Source of the DNA: Exiguobacterium mexicanum
Lineage (GTDB): Bacteria > Bacillota > Bacilli > Exiguobacteriales > Exiguobacteriaceae
NCBI RefSeq assembly: GCF_005960665.1
Contig: NZ_CP040676.1
Location: forward strand, 630,501 to 694,500
Length of the DNA stretch: 64,000 nucleotides
Reading direction: 5' to 3'
This document shows positions 8,591-16,406 of the stretch, one piece after another. The notes beneath the pieces were generated by a model. It did not search any database, was not told the DNA's origin, and worked only from the letters and a program-made list of their open reading frames with translations. The translations under genes were made by a program, and so were the position numbers. Within the stretch, counting starts at the first letter, position 1; each line of letters opens with the position of its first letter.

Positions 8591-9703
8591 ATGAGTCATT
8601 ATTTTTCATCATCATACGAAGAGTCGCGTGAGAAGTTTCTCGCCTTACTCGACAACGTTAAAACCTATTATCCGACGGCCCGCGTGATGTCCCACTCGAT
8701 CGGCGAGGACACGATCGACTTGATCATCGGTGAGCCGGCGGGGTCACGCGAGGCGGTGCTCCTCATGACAATCGGCGAGCATGGCATCGAAGGGTATGCC
8801 GGTGCCGCTGTGACGCATCAGTTCGTCGAGACGCAACTCGAAAACCTTCGGCACGAGTCGACAGGGATCTGTCTCATCCATGCGGTCAATCCGTGGGGGA
8901 TGAAGCACTTCCGCCGCGTCAATGAACATAACGTCGACTTGAACCGGAACTACGTCATCGACCGGGAATCACTCCCGCGTAACGTCAATAAAGAGTTTGA
9001 AGTCATGCGGCACTTGTTCGTCCCGGACGGCGTCATCGATGACTACCATGAATCGCGCGAACATATCTACTCGTTCCTCGGTTCTGGTATCAAGCTCGAC
9101 GGCTTCGAGGCGATGACCGAGGCGAAAGGGATGGGACAATATCAGTTCCCGAAAGGCGTCTATTATGGCGGTGAGTCGGATGAGCCGTCCGCCATCTTTT
9201 TGAAGGAGATTCAACATGACCTGCTCGATCGCTATGACCGCGTCGTCCACATGGATTGGCATACGGCGCTCGGTCCGACGAACGAAGTGACGATGGTCAT
9301 CAGTGAACGGGACGGGCGTGATGCGGACGAACTGAAGCGGACATACGGACTGAAAAATATCCAGACGTATGACCCGACCGACGTCCTCGGAGACTCGACG
9401 AACCATTTCTATTACGTACGGGACACGCACTATCCGGACAAACAACTCGTCTCGGCGTTGTTCGAGTTCGGGACATTCGGGACGTCGACGAAAGCGACGA
9501 TTCGCGAGTTCTTGACAATTATTCTCGAGAACCGGCTCTACTTTGAAGGAACGAAAGACCCGGAAGCCCGCAACGGCATTCAAAAAGAATTCATGGCCAT
9601 GTTTTATCCGGAAGATGAGTCGTGGCGGACGTCCGTATTACGCGAAGGAGCGGCGGCGATTGAGCATGTCTTGAAAGCCGAATCGCTCTGGCGCGACAGT
9701 TGA
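8591..9703 (+). CDS. M14-like zinc carboxypeptidase-family protein (DUF2817 type)
   Basis: A 370-residue cytoplasmic protein. The TIGEHGIEGY motif carries the HxxE pair that binds zinc in M14-type peptidases and deacylases; NEHNVDLNRNY is the following conserved block, and VHMDWHTALGP holds the probable third zinc ligand. No signal peptide. The ATG at 8591 has GGAGGG at about 8 bases and is chosen over an upstream in-frame start inside the preceding terminator. Family members act on small peptides or acyl-amino compounds; the substrate is unknown. Confidence 0.82.
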   Translation: MSHYFSSSYEESREKFLALLDNVKTYYPTARVMSHSIGEDTIDLIIGEPAGSREAVLLMTIGEHGIEGYAGAAVTHQFVETQLENLRHESTGICLIHAVNPWGMKHFRRVNEHNVDLNRNYVIDRESLPRNVNKEFEVMRHLFVPDGVIDDYHESREHIYSFLGSGIKLDGFEAMTEAKGMGQYQFPKGVYYGGESDEPSAIFLKEIQHDLLDRYDRVVHMDWHTALGPTNEVTMVISERDGRDADELKRTYGLKNIQTYDPTDVLGDSTNHFYYVRDTHYPDKQLVSALFEFGTFGTSTKATIREFLTIILENRLYFEGTKDPEARNGIQKEFMAMFYPEDESWRTSVLREGAAAIEHVLKAESLWRDS

Positions 9704-9789
9704 CAGGTTTCCACTTCGGTCAAACGGGAAAAAGTGGGTTGTGGGCAAACACGCACGCCGCTCAACAATCCAACTGGGGGTTTTGACCA

Positions 9790-10590
9790 ATGGGGAACTA
9801 TATTACAGCACATGATGGAACGAGTATTTACGTGGAAGACGTCGGGACAGGCGATGCCGTCGTATTCTTGCACGGCTGGCCGGCAAACAACAACATGTTC
9901 GAGTATCAAAAGAATGCGTTGCTCGAAGCAGGCTATCGCTACGTCGGGATCGACTATCGTGGCTACGGCAAGTCCGATGCACCGGCGACAGGTTATGACT
10001 ATGCGACGATGGCGTCGGACGTGCACATGGTCGTTGACGGGCTTGGCATCAAAGATTTCACGCTCGTCGGCTTCTCGATGGGCGGGGCCATCGCCATCCG
10101 TTACGCCGTCGATTTCCCGGATGACGGGTTGAAGAAACTCGTCCTCTCAGGCGCAGCGGCACCAGTGTTCACGCAACGTCCGGACTATCCGTACGGGATG
10201 ACGCAAGCCGAGGTCGACGCGTTGATTGAGGATACGCTGAAAGACCGTCCGAAGATGCTCGAAGGGTTCGGTGAGATTTTCTTCGAGAAAGAACATTCGA
10301 AACCGATGCAAAACTGGTTCCATCATCTGTCGCTCGTCGCGTCGAGTCACGGGACGATTGCTTCGGCGAAAGCACTCCGTGATGAGGATTTGCGCGAGGA
10401 CTTGTCGAAAGTCAATGTCGAGACGCTTATCATCCATGGCGTCCATGACAAGATTTGTCCGTTCGAGTTCGCGCTCGAAATGGAAAAAGGGATCCCGAAC
10501 GCTCGTATCGAACGGTTCGAGGAGAGCGGTCACGGTACCGTCCTCGACGAGATGGACAAGTTCAACAAGACGTTGCTCGGATTTATTTGA
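9790..10590 (+). CDS. Alpha/beta hydrolase (haloperoxidase/esterase-like)
   Basis: A 266-residue hydrolase. The oxyanion segment FLHGWP is at about residues 26-31, the nucleophile elbow GFSMGG has Ser96, and the catalytic His lies in ESGHGTV near the C-terminus; an Asp before it (HGVHDKICP) completes the triad. The overall pattern resembles cofactor-free haloperoxidase and aryl esterase relatives. A run of five G residues precedes the ATG. It is followed by a strong terminator and so is probably monocistronic. Substrate unknown. Confidence 0.87.
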   Translation: MGNYITAHDGTSIYVEDVGTGDAVVFLHGWPANNNMFEYQKNALLEAGYRYVGIDYRGYGKSDAPATGYDYATMASDVHMVVDGLGIKDFTLVGFSMGGAIAIRYAVDFPDDGLKKLVLSGAAAPVFTQRPDYPYGMTQAEVDALIEDTLKDRPKMLEGFGEIFFEKEHSKPMQNWFHHLSLVASSHGTIASAKALRDEDLREDLSKVNVETLIIHGVHDKICPFEFALEMEKGIPNARIERFEESGHGTVLDEMDKFNKTLLGFI

Positions 10591-10599
10591 GTGTGTGAC

Positions 10600-10628
10600 A
10601 AGCCTAGGACGTTCCTAGGCTTTTTTTG
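10600..10628 (+). terminator. Intrinsic terminator after the hydrolase
   Basis: Perfect 10-pair stem AAGCCTAGGA / TCCTAGGCTT with a 3-base loop and seven T residues. Confidence 0.93.
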
Positions 10629-10912
10629 ATGGCCATCTGTAGCATGTTTGTTACGGATTTTGAGGCTAGAACGACTTGTACACGGGTATAGCTAAAATGA
10701 AGCACTTTGTTCGAGTTGAGATTGAACAAGTTTGCTGTATGTCGAGGTTTTGACGTAGGGTCGTTGGTGTTCGTCACACGGTCAAGGATGGCTATGGAAA
10801 AGCCGCTCGGGACCGTGCCTATTTTTGTGTTCTCACACAATTCGAACAGCTCGTCTGGAAACGCTTCACAAGAAAAAAGAAATAAGCCTCCTTTTGCTAG
10901 AACGGATGACAT
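10604..10912 (-). other. Gene-poor stretch 10629-10994 with an odd 102-codon antisense frame
   Basis: About 365 bases lie between the hydrolase terminator and the CBS gene. The only long frame is on the minus strand (starting MSSVLAKGGLFLFSCEAF) and has no ribosome site before its ATG; it runs into the hydrolase terminator. Base use differs from neighbours (more A/T, less regular third-position G/C). It could be a decayed mobile-element piece or a non-coding segment. I recognise no family with certainty. Confidence 0.2.
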
Positions 10913-10930
10913 TTAGATGGTCAATTTGTG

Positions 10931-10958
10931 CTGACTAGACCTTAATACATGGTACAAT
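10931..10958 (+). promoter_or_regulatory. Sigma-A-type promoter for the CBS-domain gene
   Basis: -35 CTGACT and -10 TACAAT separated by 16 bases, 36 bases before the ATG. Confidence 0.5.
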
Positions 10959-10994
10959 GGAGAGGTGGATTTTTAGATTGAGGAGAGATTGTAC

Positions 10995-11423
10995 ATGAAT
11001 ATCGCTTTCTTTTTATATCCGAAAGAAGACGTCAAATATTTAGACCCGGAATCGACGGTGCGTCAAGCGCTCGAGAAGATGAAACATCATCGCTTCACCT
11101 CGGTGCCGCTCGTATCCGAGAACGGCTTTTACGCCGGGACGATGACAGAAGGGGATTTGCTCTGGGCACTCGCCGAACAGCTTCGCGGGGAAGAAGACTA
11201 CGAAAAAGTGCTCCGGACACGGTTGAAAGATATTAAGCAACGCGTACGGTATAAGCCGGTCGCCATCACGGCGCAAATCGAGGAGCTCGTCGATGCGATC
11301 ACGGATCAAAACTTCGTGCCGGTCGTCGATGACGGGAAGTATTTCATCGGCATCATCCGGCGCCGCGACATCATCGAGTACTACTCGACGAAGTTGAAAC
11401 AGCTCGAGAATAAAGTGAACTGA
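10995..11423 (+). CDS. CBS-domain pair protein
   Basis: A 142-residue protein made of two CBS motifs (about residues 12-65 and 80-132; recurring V-P-V/L-V and G-I/T-DL/DI elements such as FTSVPLVSENGFY and FVPVVDDGKYFIGIIRRRDI). Such stand-alone pairs bind adenine nucleotides or cyclic dinucleotides and signal energy or nucleotide state. The ATG at 10995 has AGGAGAGA at about 8 bases. Flanked by a promoter and a terminator, so probably monocistronic. The ligand cannot be predicted. Confidence 0.87.
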   Translation: MNIAFFLYPKEDVKYLDPESTVRQALEKMKHHRFTSVPLVSENGFYAGTMTEGDLLWALAEQLRGEEDYEKVLRTRLKDIKQRVRYKPVAITAQIEELVDAITDQNFVPVVDDGKYFIGIIRRRDIIEYYSTKLKQLENKVN

Positions 11424-11431
11424 ACGAACGG

Positions 11432-11459
11432 ACCAACCTGTGAAAGCGGGTTGGTTTTT
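11432..11459 (+). terminator. Intrinsic terminator after the CBS gene
   Basis: Stem ACCAACC / GGTTGGT with a 12-base loop and five T residues, 8 bases after the stop. Confidence 0.75.
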
Positions 11460-11497
11460 GTATGTGCGAATACAAGCAACGGGGAGGCGAACTATAG

Positions 11498-12751
11498 ATG
11501 GAAGCACGAGTCATTGAATCGATTGAACTATGGTTTCAAGAGGCAGGGTCTGAGGAATCAGTGAACTTCATCGATTTCATGTTGTTTATGAATGAATCGG
11601 CGCATTCTTTGCTTCACCGAGACACGTTACACGGCATCTTCACCTATCAGGTCCGCTACCAAGACGGGACCACTCAGTCCGTTTCGTACGATAAAGACGA
11701 GTGGGTCGCCTATGAACGGAATGAATGGCAAACCGGTATGAACGGCGGTGAGTGGGTATGGTGGCTCGTCGAGCGATGGCGTTTTGTCGTGGAGTGGTGG
11801 AGCGGTCGGGACTTCCGGACGGGTGACGAGATCGAGGAAAACTTCTATGGAATAATCCCATACGGTGAAGTTCAACCACTTGACGTTCTGTTGTATTCAA
11901 TCATTGAAAATGATGCCCACAACACAGAAGCGTTAATCGAAGCGGGGTATTACCATGACCCGCTGCTGCATGAATGGATGGCGATTCCCGATTCGACGGA
12001 GAGCCTACGACCGCTCGTCTTGGCCGTCTGTTACAACGAAGGAATCATCGAGACACCCCGAACCATCGAGCGAATTGAAGTGACGTTCACCAATCTGACG
12101 ACAGGAGCTGTCCAATCGCTTGCGAGTGCACTCGAAGCGTATGAGAAGCCGGCCGACCTTGATTTAGATGATATGGAGTATCGCGATGACATGTTTTATC
12201 GCGACGAGTCCATCCAAGGGACGATTCGTTATGAGGTGACGTATAAAGGCGGAAGGGTCCAATATGTCGAACATGACAAATCAGAGATATTCATGGACTG
12301 GGACATGGCGATGATCAATTGGTTTTTCGAACATTGGAAGAAACTGTACGAAGCATATGCCGAAAAATCGTTTCCATCCGGTCAACCGTTGCAACGCTTT
12401 GAATCGGGCTATGATTATTGGAAAGCCAGACTGTCGCCTGAAGCGTGGGACGAGCTCATTCAATCGACAGACCCTTTCGACCAGCGGCTTTTGACGGATA
12501 GGGGACCACATGATGAGATTCGAGACGCAAAAGAGCAGTTTGAGATAATGTTCGATCAAGCAGCGGAGCTCTACCTTGAAGATTTGCGTCACGGATTCTA
12601 TGTTGATCAACTGTTGGAACAACGAATCGACGTCGAAAGCTCGTTCGATGCCGTGATTGCGCTTTACAAAGAAATATCCGAGGCACAACAGAAAAGGCGA
12701 ACGAGGGAGCAACTGCTTTATGGGGAAAAGGATGAAGGCAACCTTGATTGA
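11498..12751 (+). CDS. Unknown protein with an internal duplication
   Basis: A 417-residue acidic, tryptophan-rich soluble protein without signal or membrane segments. It contains two related halves: residues about 1-110 (GIFTYQVRYQDGTTQSVSYD, then WWLVERWRFVVEWWSGRDF) and about 190-290 (GTIRYEVTYKGGRVQYVEHD, then WFFEHWKKLYEAYAEKSF). Each half begins with an I-E-x-I-E strand, suggesting a tandem beta-rich module followed by an aromatic helix. A helical tail follows. GGGGAGG precedes the ATG. No family is recognised. Confidence 0.75.
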   Translation: MEARVIESIELWFQEAGSEESVNFIDFMLFMNESAHSLLHRDTLHGIFTYQVRYQDGTTQSVSYDKDEWVAYERNEWQTGMNGGEWVWWLVERWRFVVEWWSGRDFRTGDEIEENFYGIIPYGEVQPLDVLLYSIIENDAHNTEALIEAGYYHDPLLHEWMAIPDSTESLRPLVLAVCYNEGIIETPRTIERIEVTFTNLTTGAVQSLASALEAYEKPADLDLDDMEYRDDMFYRDESIQGTIRYEVTYKGGRVQYVEHDKSEIFMDWDMAMINWFFEHWKKLYEAYAEKSFPSGQPLQRFESGYDYWKARLSPEAWDELIQSTDPFDQRLLTDRGPHDEIRDAKEQFEIMFDQAAELYLEDLRHGFYVDQLLEQRIDVESSFDAVIALYKEISEAQQKRRTREQLLYGEKDEGNLD

Positions 12752-12790
12752 TTGAATAGAGGCTATGGAAAAATAGGGACATTCTTTATA

Positions 12791-12819
12791 CTTGTATGTA
12801 TAGAGTCAAGACATACAAG
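12791..12819. promoter_or_regulatory. Perfect 9-base inverted repeat, operator or leader hairpin
   Basis: CTTGTATGT and ACATACAAG are exact inverted copies around an 11-base centre, ending 16 bases before the pentapeptide-repeat gene. No T run follows, so it is not a terminator. Its position fits a dimeric repressor operator or a leader hairpin. Confidence 0.45.
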
Positions 12820-12835
12820 AAAGGAGTGACAATGG

Positions 12836-13681
12836 ATGGCGATGCCCGATTTACATATGTTGCGTGAATCGCTCAAACCGGATTGTGCGAATTGTTTCGG
12901 TCTCTGTTGTGTGGCGTTCCACTACTTGAAATCTGAGGATTTCCCGATGGACAAACCGGCAGGACAGCCGTGTGTCCATTTGGCAGATTCGTATGCCTGC
13001 AACATCCATTCCGAACTGCGCGAGCGGGGCTTCAAAGGATGTACGGTGTATGACTGTCTCGGGGCAGGGCAGTTCGTGTCACAAGTGACGTTTCACGGAC
13101 GAAGCTGGCGAGAGGGGAAGGTCGATGGGCCGCGCATGTTCGCGATAGTGCCAATCATGAGCCAAGTCCACGAGTTGCTGCTCTACATCACTGACATCCT
13201 GAGCCGGGACATCCCAGAGCACGATGCTCGGTTACTCGAGACATTATTGGAAGAACTGCTGTCATTCCGTGAGTTAGCGCCTGAACAGTTGACCGGGACG
13301 GCGCTGATGGCATTCCGACAACAGGCCCGCCCGTTGTTCGTCCGACTCAGTCAGCACATACGTGCGGAAGGACTGAAACTGGGCGGCCTGACGTTGACGT
13401 CACGACACGAGCAAGACCGTGCCGATTTGATTGGTCGAAACGTGACCAAGCATGACGTGAGAGGAACGTGTTACCGAGGCGCCTTGTTGATTGGTGCTAA
13501 CTTACGTGGGCAAGACCTGTCCTATGTCGATTTCATGGGGGCCGACGTACGAGATCTCGACGTGCGAGGAGCGGTGTTAACCGACAGTCTGTTTTTGACA
13601 CAGATGCAAGTGAACGCGATGAACGGGGACCAGCATACGAGACTGGCGCCCGTTTTCACGCGGCCGAGCCATTGGCTGTAA
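12836..13681 (+). CDS. Cys-rich pentapeptide-repeat protein
   Basis: A 281-residue protein with a cysteine-rich N-terminal part (CANCFGLCC at about residues 18-26, further Cys near 45-80) that could bind metal. The C-terminal part holds pentapeptide-type A(N/D)LXX units (about residues 205-250, e.g. GANLRGQDLSYVDFMGADV) forming a right-handed beta helix. The start ATG has AAGGAG 8-9 bases upstream. Pentapeptide proteins include DNA mimics that protect gyrase, but this short helix does not show which role applies. Confidence 0.78.
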   Translation: MAMPDLHMLRESLKPDCANCFGLCCVAFHYLKSEDFPMDKPAGQPCVHLADSYACNIHSELRERGFKGCTVYDCLGAGQFVSQVTFHGRSWREGKVDGPRMFAIVPIMSQVHELLLYITDILSRDIPEHDARLLETLLEELLSFRELAPEQLTGTALMAFRQQARPLFVRLSQHIRAEGLKLGGLTLTSRHEQDRADLIGRNVTKHDVRGTCYRGALLIGANLRGQDLSYVDFMGADVRDLDVRGAVLTDSLFLTQMQVNAMNGDQHTRLAPVFTRPSHWL

Positions 13682-14004
13682 CGCAAGTGACGACTTCCAC
13701 AATGGAAAGTGTCTTTTTGATGTGCTTGTGTTACGAGAGCGGCGAGAAATGATTCACCGAGCTCCTCGATGACCTCGTCTGGGTCATACCCCAAATTGAA
13801 ATTGAGTCTGACCTGAATCGTGCCAATCACTGAGCACTTGTTGCTGGGAAAATGGGGACTGGGATAATACTTCCAACCGATTTTGAATATGATGTGTGCC
13901 TGGGGAAGACGTGATTTCCTGACGAAACGGTTGCTCGTGCCGAGCAGCCGTTTTTTGTTGCCTCATGTCGGGTACAGTCACAAGAGACAAAGGAGGGGAC
14001 AACC
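13682..14004. other. Intergenic stretch with possible gene remnant on the minus strand
   Basis: This 323-base interval has no intact gene. On the minus strand, about 13723-13830 reads as plausible coding sequence (QVRLNFNLGYDPDEVIEEL), continued upstream in a second frame, as a frameshifted remnant would be; no ribosome site precedes it. A weak hairpin (13690-13720) follows the pentapeptide gene, and a strong plus-strand terminator sits at 13927. No family is recognised. Confidence 0.3.
13927..13956 (+). terminator. Intrinsic terminator upstream of the cupin gene
   Basis: 11-pair stem ACGGTTGCTCG / CGAGCAGCCGT (one G-T), 3-base loop and six T residues. It probably ends transcripts from the pentapeptide gene, 245 bases upstream. 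Confidence 0.8.
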
Positions 14005-14508
14005 ATGGATGTGAAAACATACCGATTTGAAGATGATGGGTCAATCCCGAACAATCCAGATTTTCCGGTGCTGTTGTACCGGGGCGTATTTGATGAGACG
14101 GACGGCATGCAGGCGACGTTCGAACATAACGGTTGGGGCAACAGCTGGGTCAACGGGGTGTTCGATTATCACCATTACCATAGCAATACGCATGAAGTGC
14201 TCGGCGTGAAGTCGGGCCGGGCGACCGTCCAACTTGGCGGTGCGACCGGGGACCTCGTCTCGCTTCAAGCAGGAGACGTCTTGATTTTGCCGGCCGGGAC
14301 GGGACATCGCCGTCTCGAGGCGAGTGAAGACTTTGCCATCGTCGGTGCCTATCCGGAAGGACGCGATTATGACACGTTGACAGGGAAACCGGAAGAACGA
14401 CCGGACAGTGTGCAACGGATCGAACGAGTCGACAAACCGGCGACTGATCCCGTCTTTGGGACGACCGGACCGTTACATGAACAATGGACGAAGGAGGAGA
14501 TGGCATGA
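14005..14508 (+). CDS. Cupin-domain protein (YjlB-like)
   Basis: A 167-residue single-domain cupin resembling B. subtilis YjlB. The N-terminal FEDDGSIPNNPDFPVLLY matches that family; the first cupin motif has clustered histidines (FDYHHYHSNTHEVLGV) and the second has AGDVLILPAGTGHRRL. These would bind one metal ion. GGAGGGG lies 7 bases before the ATG. The stop overlaps the aldo/keto reductase start by 4 bases, so they form an operon. Enzymatic role unknown; sugar or small-molecule metabolism is possible from the partner. Confidence 0.88.
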   Translation: MDVKTYRFEDDGSIPNNPDFPVLLYRGVFDETDGMQATFEHNGWGNSWVNGVFDYHHYHSNTHEVLGVKSGRATVQLGGATGDLVSLQAGDVLILPAGTGHRRLEASEDFAIVGAYPEGRDYDTLTGKPEERPDSVQRIERVDKPATDPVFGTTGPLHEQWTKEEMA

Positions 14509-15395
14509 ACCGCATTCCACATACATTAATTTTGGCGGCACTGAAACAACACGTGGCTGAATTGCCAGACGGGCGTGAGATGAGGGCCCTCGGGCAAGGC
14601 ACATGGCGCATGGGAGAAGACGAATCGAAACGGGAAGCCGAGATCGAGGCACTCCGGACGGGACTCGACTGCGGGTTGCACGTCATCGATACTGCGGAGA
14701 TGTACGGGGAAGGGAAATCGGAGTCGCTCGTCGGTGAAGCGATTCAAGACCGGCGGGAAGACGTGTTCCTCGTCTCGAAAGTGTATCCGCATAACGCCGG
14801 GGGCGACAAACTCGTCCAAGCTTGTGACGCGACGCTCGAACGGCTCGGTACGGACTACCTCGACTTATATCTCCTGCATTGGCGCGGGAACATCCCGCTC
14901 GAGGAGACGGTCGACGGGCTCGAACAGTTGAAGGCGGACGGTAAGATCCGAGCGTGGGGTGTCTCGAACTTTGATGTCGACGACATGAAAGAACTGCTCG
15001 CCTTGCCGAAGGGGAAACATTGCGCGGTCAACCAAGTGCTCTATCATCTCGGCAGCCGCGGCGTCGAATACGACTTGTTGCCATTTTTACAGGAGCAAGG
15101 AATCCCGATGATGGCTTACGCCCCGCTCGCGGAAGGCAGCGACGTGAAAGAGAAAGTCTTCAACGACGAGACGGTGAACCGGATCGCCGAGGCGTACAGT
15201 GCGACGCCGGCCCAAATTTTGCTTGCGTGGACGGTGCGGAGCGGAAACGTCATCGCCATCCCGAAAGCGGGGCAGAAAGCGCACGTCGAAGAGAACGGCG
15301 CGGCGTTGCTCCTCAACTTGACCGAGGACGACTTCAACGCGCTCGACGAGGCGTTCCCGCCACCGAGCCAAAAAGAACCATTAGATGTGATTTGA
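14505..15395 (+). CDS. Aldo/keto reductase
   Basis: A 296-residue NADPH-dependent reductase with a (beta/alpha)8 fold. The catalytic tetrad is visible: Asp62 and Tyr67 (IDTAEMYGEG), Lys92 (VSKVYP) and His125 (LLHWRG). Cofactor-binding segments near the C-terminus (IAIPKAGQ) are typical. The ATG overlaps the cupin stop and follows AAGGAGGA. A hairpin at 15400-15425 separates it from the convergent Lrp-type regulator. Physiological substrate unknown; related proteins reduce methylglyoxal and sugars. Confidence 0.92.
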   Translation: MNRIPHTLILAALKQHVAELPDGREMRALGQGTWRMGEDESKREAEIEALRTGLDCGLHVIDTAEMYGEGKSESLVGEAIQDRREDVFLVSKVYPHNAGGDKLVQACDATLERLGTDYLDLYLLHWRGNIPLEETVDGLEQLKADGKIRAWGVSNFDVDDMKELLALPKGKHCAVNQVLYHLGSRGVEYDLLPFLQEQGIPMMAYAPLAEGSDVKEKVFNDETVNRIAEAYSATPAQILLAWTVRSGNVIAIPKAGQKAHVEENGAALLLNLTEDDFNALDEAFPPPSQKEPLDVI

Positions 15396-15399
15396 AGAC

Positions 15400-15425
15400 A
15401 CAGGTGGGCTCACGGGCTCACCTGT
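15400..15425. terminator. Hairpin between convergent aldo/keto reductase and Lrp-type genes
   Basis: 10-pair stem ACAGGTGGGC / GCTCACCTGT overlapping the 3' end of the minus-strand regulator. Only a weak T tract follows on the plus strand, so termination may be partial. Confidence 0.5.
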
Positions 15426-15850
15426 TGTTGCGTCTTGACCTCGGAGAAGATGAAATGTGTGACGGTCTGGGCGTAAGGGATGGCCGCATCGATGAACTGC
15501 TCGGCCTCGGCGAACGTCGCAAATTGCATCTTCAGCATATAGCAGGCGCTCCCGGAGATGCGATAACAGAATGACACGTTCGACTGCTGACCCAAAAACT
15601 GAGTGAACGCCTCATAGTTCCCGTTCTTCACGGTCGCCTCGATGAGACATTGAATCGGTCGACCAAGCAATTCATGATCGATATTAATCGTGTAGCCTTT
15701 GATGACGCCAAATGACTCGAGTCGGCGGACGCGTTCGCCGACGGACGGAGCCGATAAATTGATGCGGCGCCCGAGTTCGCTCATCGAGAGGCGGCTGTCG
15801 TTTGTTAGTTCATGTAAGAGGAGACGGTCGATATCGTCGATTTTTAGCAT
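15410..15850 (-). CDS. Lrp/AsnC-family transcription regulator
   Basis: A 146-residue regulator with an N-terminal helix-turn-helix (LSMSELGRRINLSAPSVGERVRRL) and a C-terminal RAM ligand-binding and oligomerisation domain. The start (MLKIDDIDRL) has AAGGAGA about 10 bases upstream and is preferred over an upstream in-frame ATG. It is divergent from the AhpD-like gene with 116 bases between them, so it may control that gene. Family members sense amino acids or small effectors; which one is unknown. Confidence 0.9.
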   Translation of the reverse strand: MLKIDDIDRLLLHELTNDSRLSMSELGRRINLSAPSVGERVRRLESFGVIKGYTINIDHELLGRPIQCLIEATVKNGNYEAFTQFLGQQSNVSFCYRISGSACYMLKMQFATFAEAEQFIDAAIPYAQTVTHFIFSEVKTQQQVSP

Positions 15851-15966
15851 GAAATGAATTCTCCTTTTTTTCGTATTATATGGCATGTATTGTACCTGGA
15901 TTCCGTTATGAATGAAATGGGAAACACTGTAATCACCTTCTATACTTATATACAGGAGGTGTTGAA

Positions 15967-16395
15967 ATGAGTCGAATCCAACCAGCTGTCATCGGAAAGA
16001 CGCCGTTCGAACGATTGCTCGGGCATGACGAGGGTGTGATGCGACAGTGGTCAGCGCTCGGAGACACGTTAACGGGCGAGGGGAGACTGTCCGCCGAGTT
16101 GAAAGAACAGGTACGACGGACGCTCGCCCAACAAAACGGCTGTGACTACTGCCAGGCGAAAGGAAAGCCTGAACCGCATATGTTCGACGAACGGACGGCA
16201 CTCGCCGTTGGGTTCGCCGATGTATTTTTACAACTGAAAGGCGACATGCCGGCCTCATCAATTCGTGTGCTCCAAGACGTCTTCACGGATGCCGAGATCA
16301 GTGAACTTTGCGCTTTTATCGCCTTCATGACGGCCTCGCAATACGTCGGTGCCATGCTCGGGCTGGAACGCGAAAACCCACTCACGCTGACGTGA
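15967..16395 (+). CDS. AhpD/carboxymuconolactone decarboxylase-like protein
   Basis: A 142-residue helical protein of the AhpD-like superfamily. The CxxC pair (Cys59-Asp-Tyr-Cys62 in NGCDYCQAKG) and the following helices match the core used in peroxide-reducing AhpD relatives. AGGAGG lies 6 bases before the ATG. It is divergent from the Lrp/AsnC gene. It probably takes part in thiol-based peroxide or redox detoxification, inferred from family. Confidence 0.82.
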   Translation: MSRIQPAVIGKTPFERLLGHDEGVMRQWSALGDTLTGEGRLSAELKEQVRRTLAQQNGCDYCQAKGKPEPHMFDERTALAVGFADVFLQLKGDMPASSIRVLQDVFTDAEISELCAFIAFMTASQYVGAMLGLERENPLTLT

Positions 16396-16402
16396 GTGGG
16401 TT
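16375..16402. terminator. Terminator shared by AhpD-like gene and pepF
   Basis: Perfect 12-pair stem AACCCACTCACG / CGTGAGTGGGTT with a 4-base loop, overlapping the AhpD-like stop codon. CGTTTT follows on the plus strand; in the other direction only three T residues follow. Confidence 0.75.
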
Positions 16403-16406
16403 CGTT

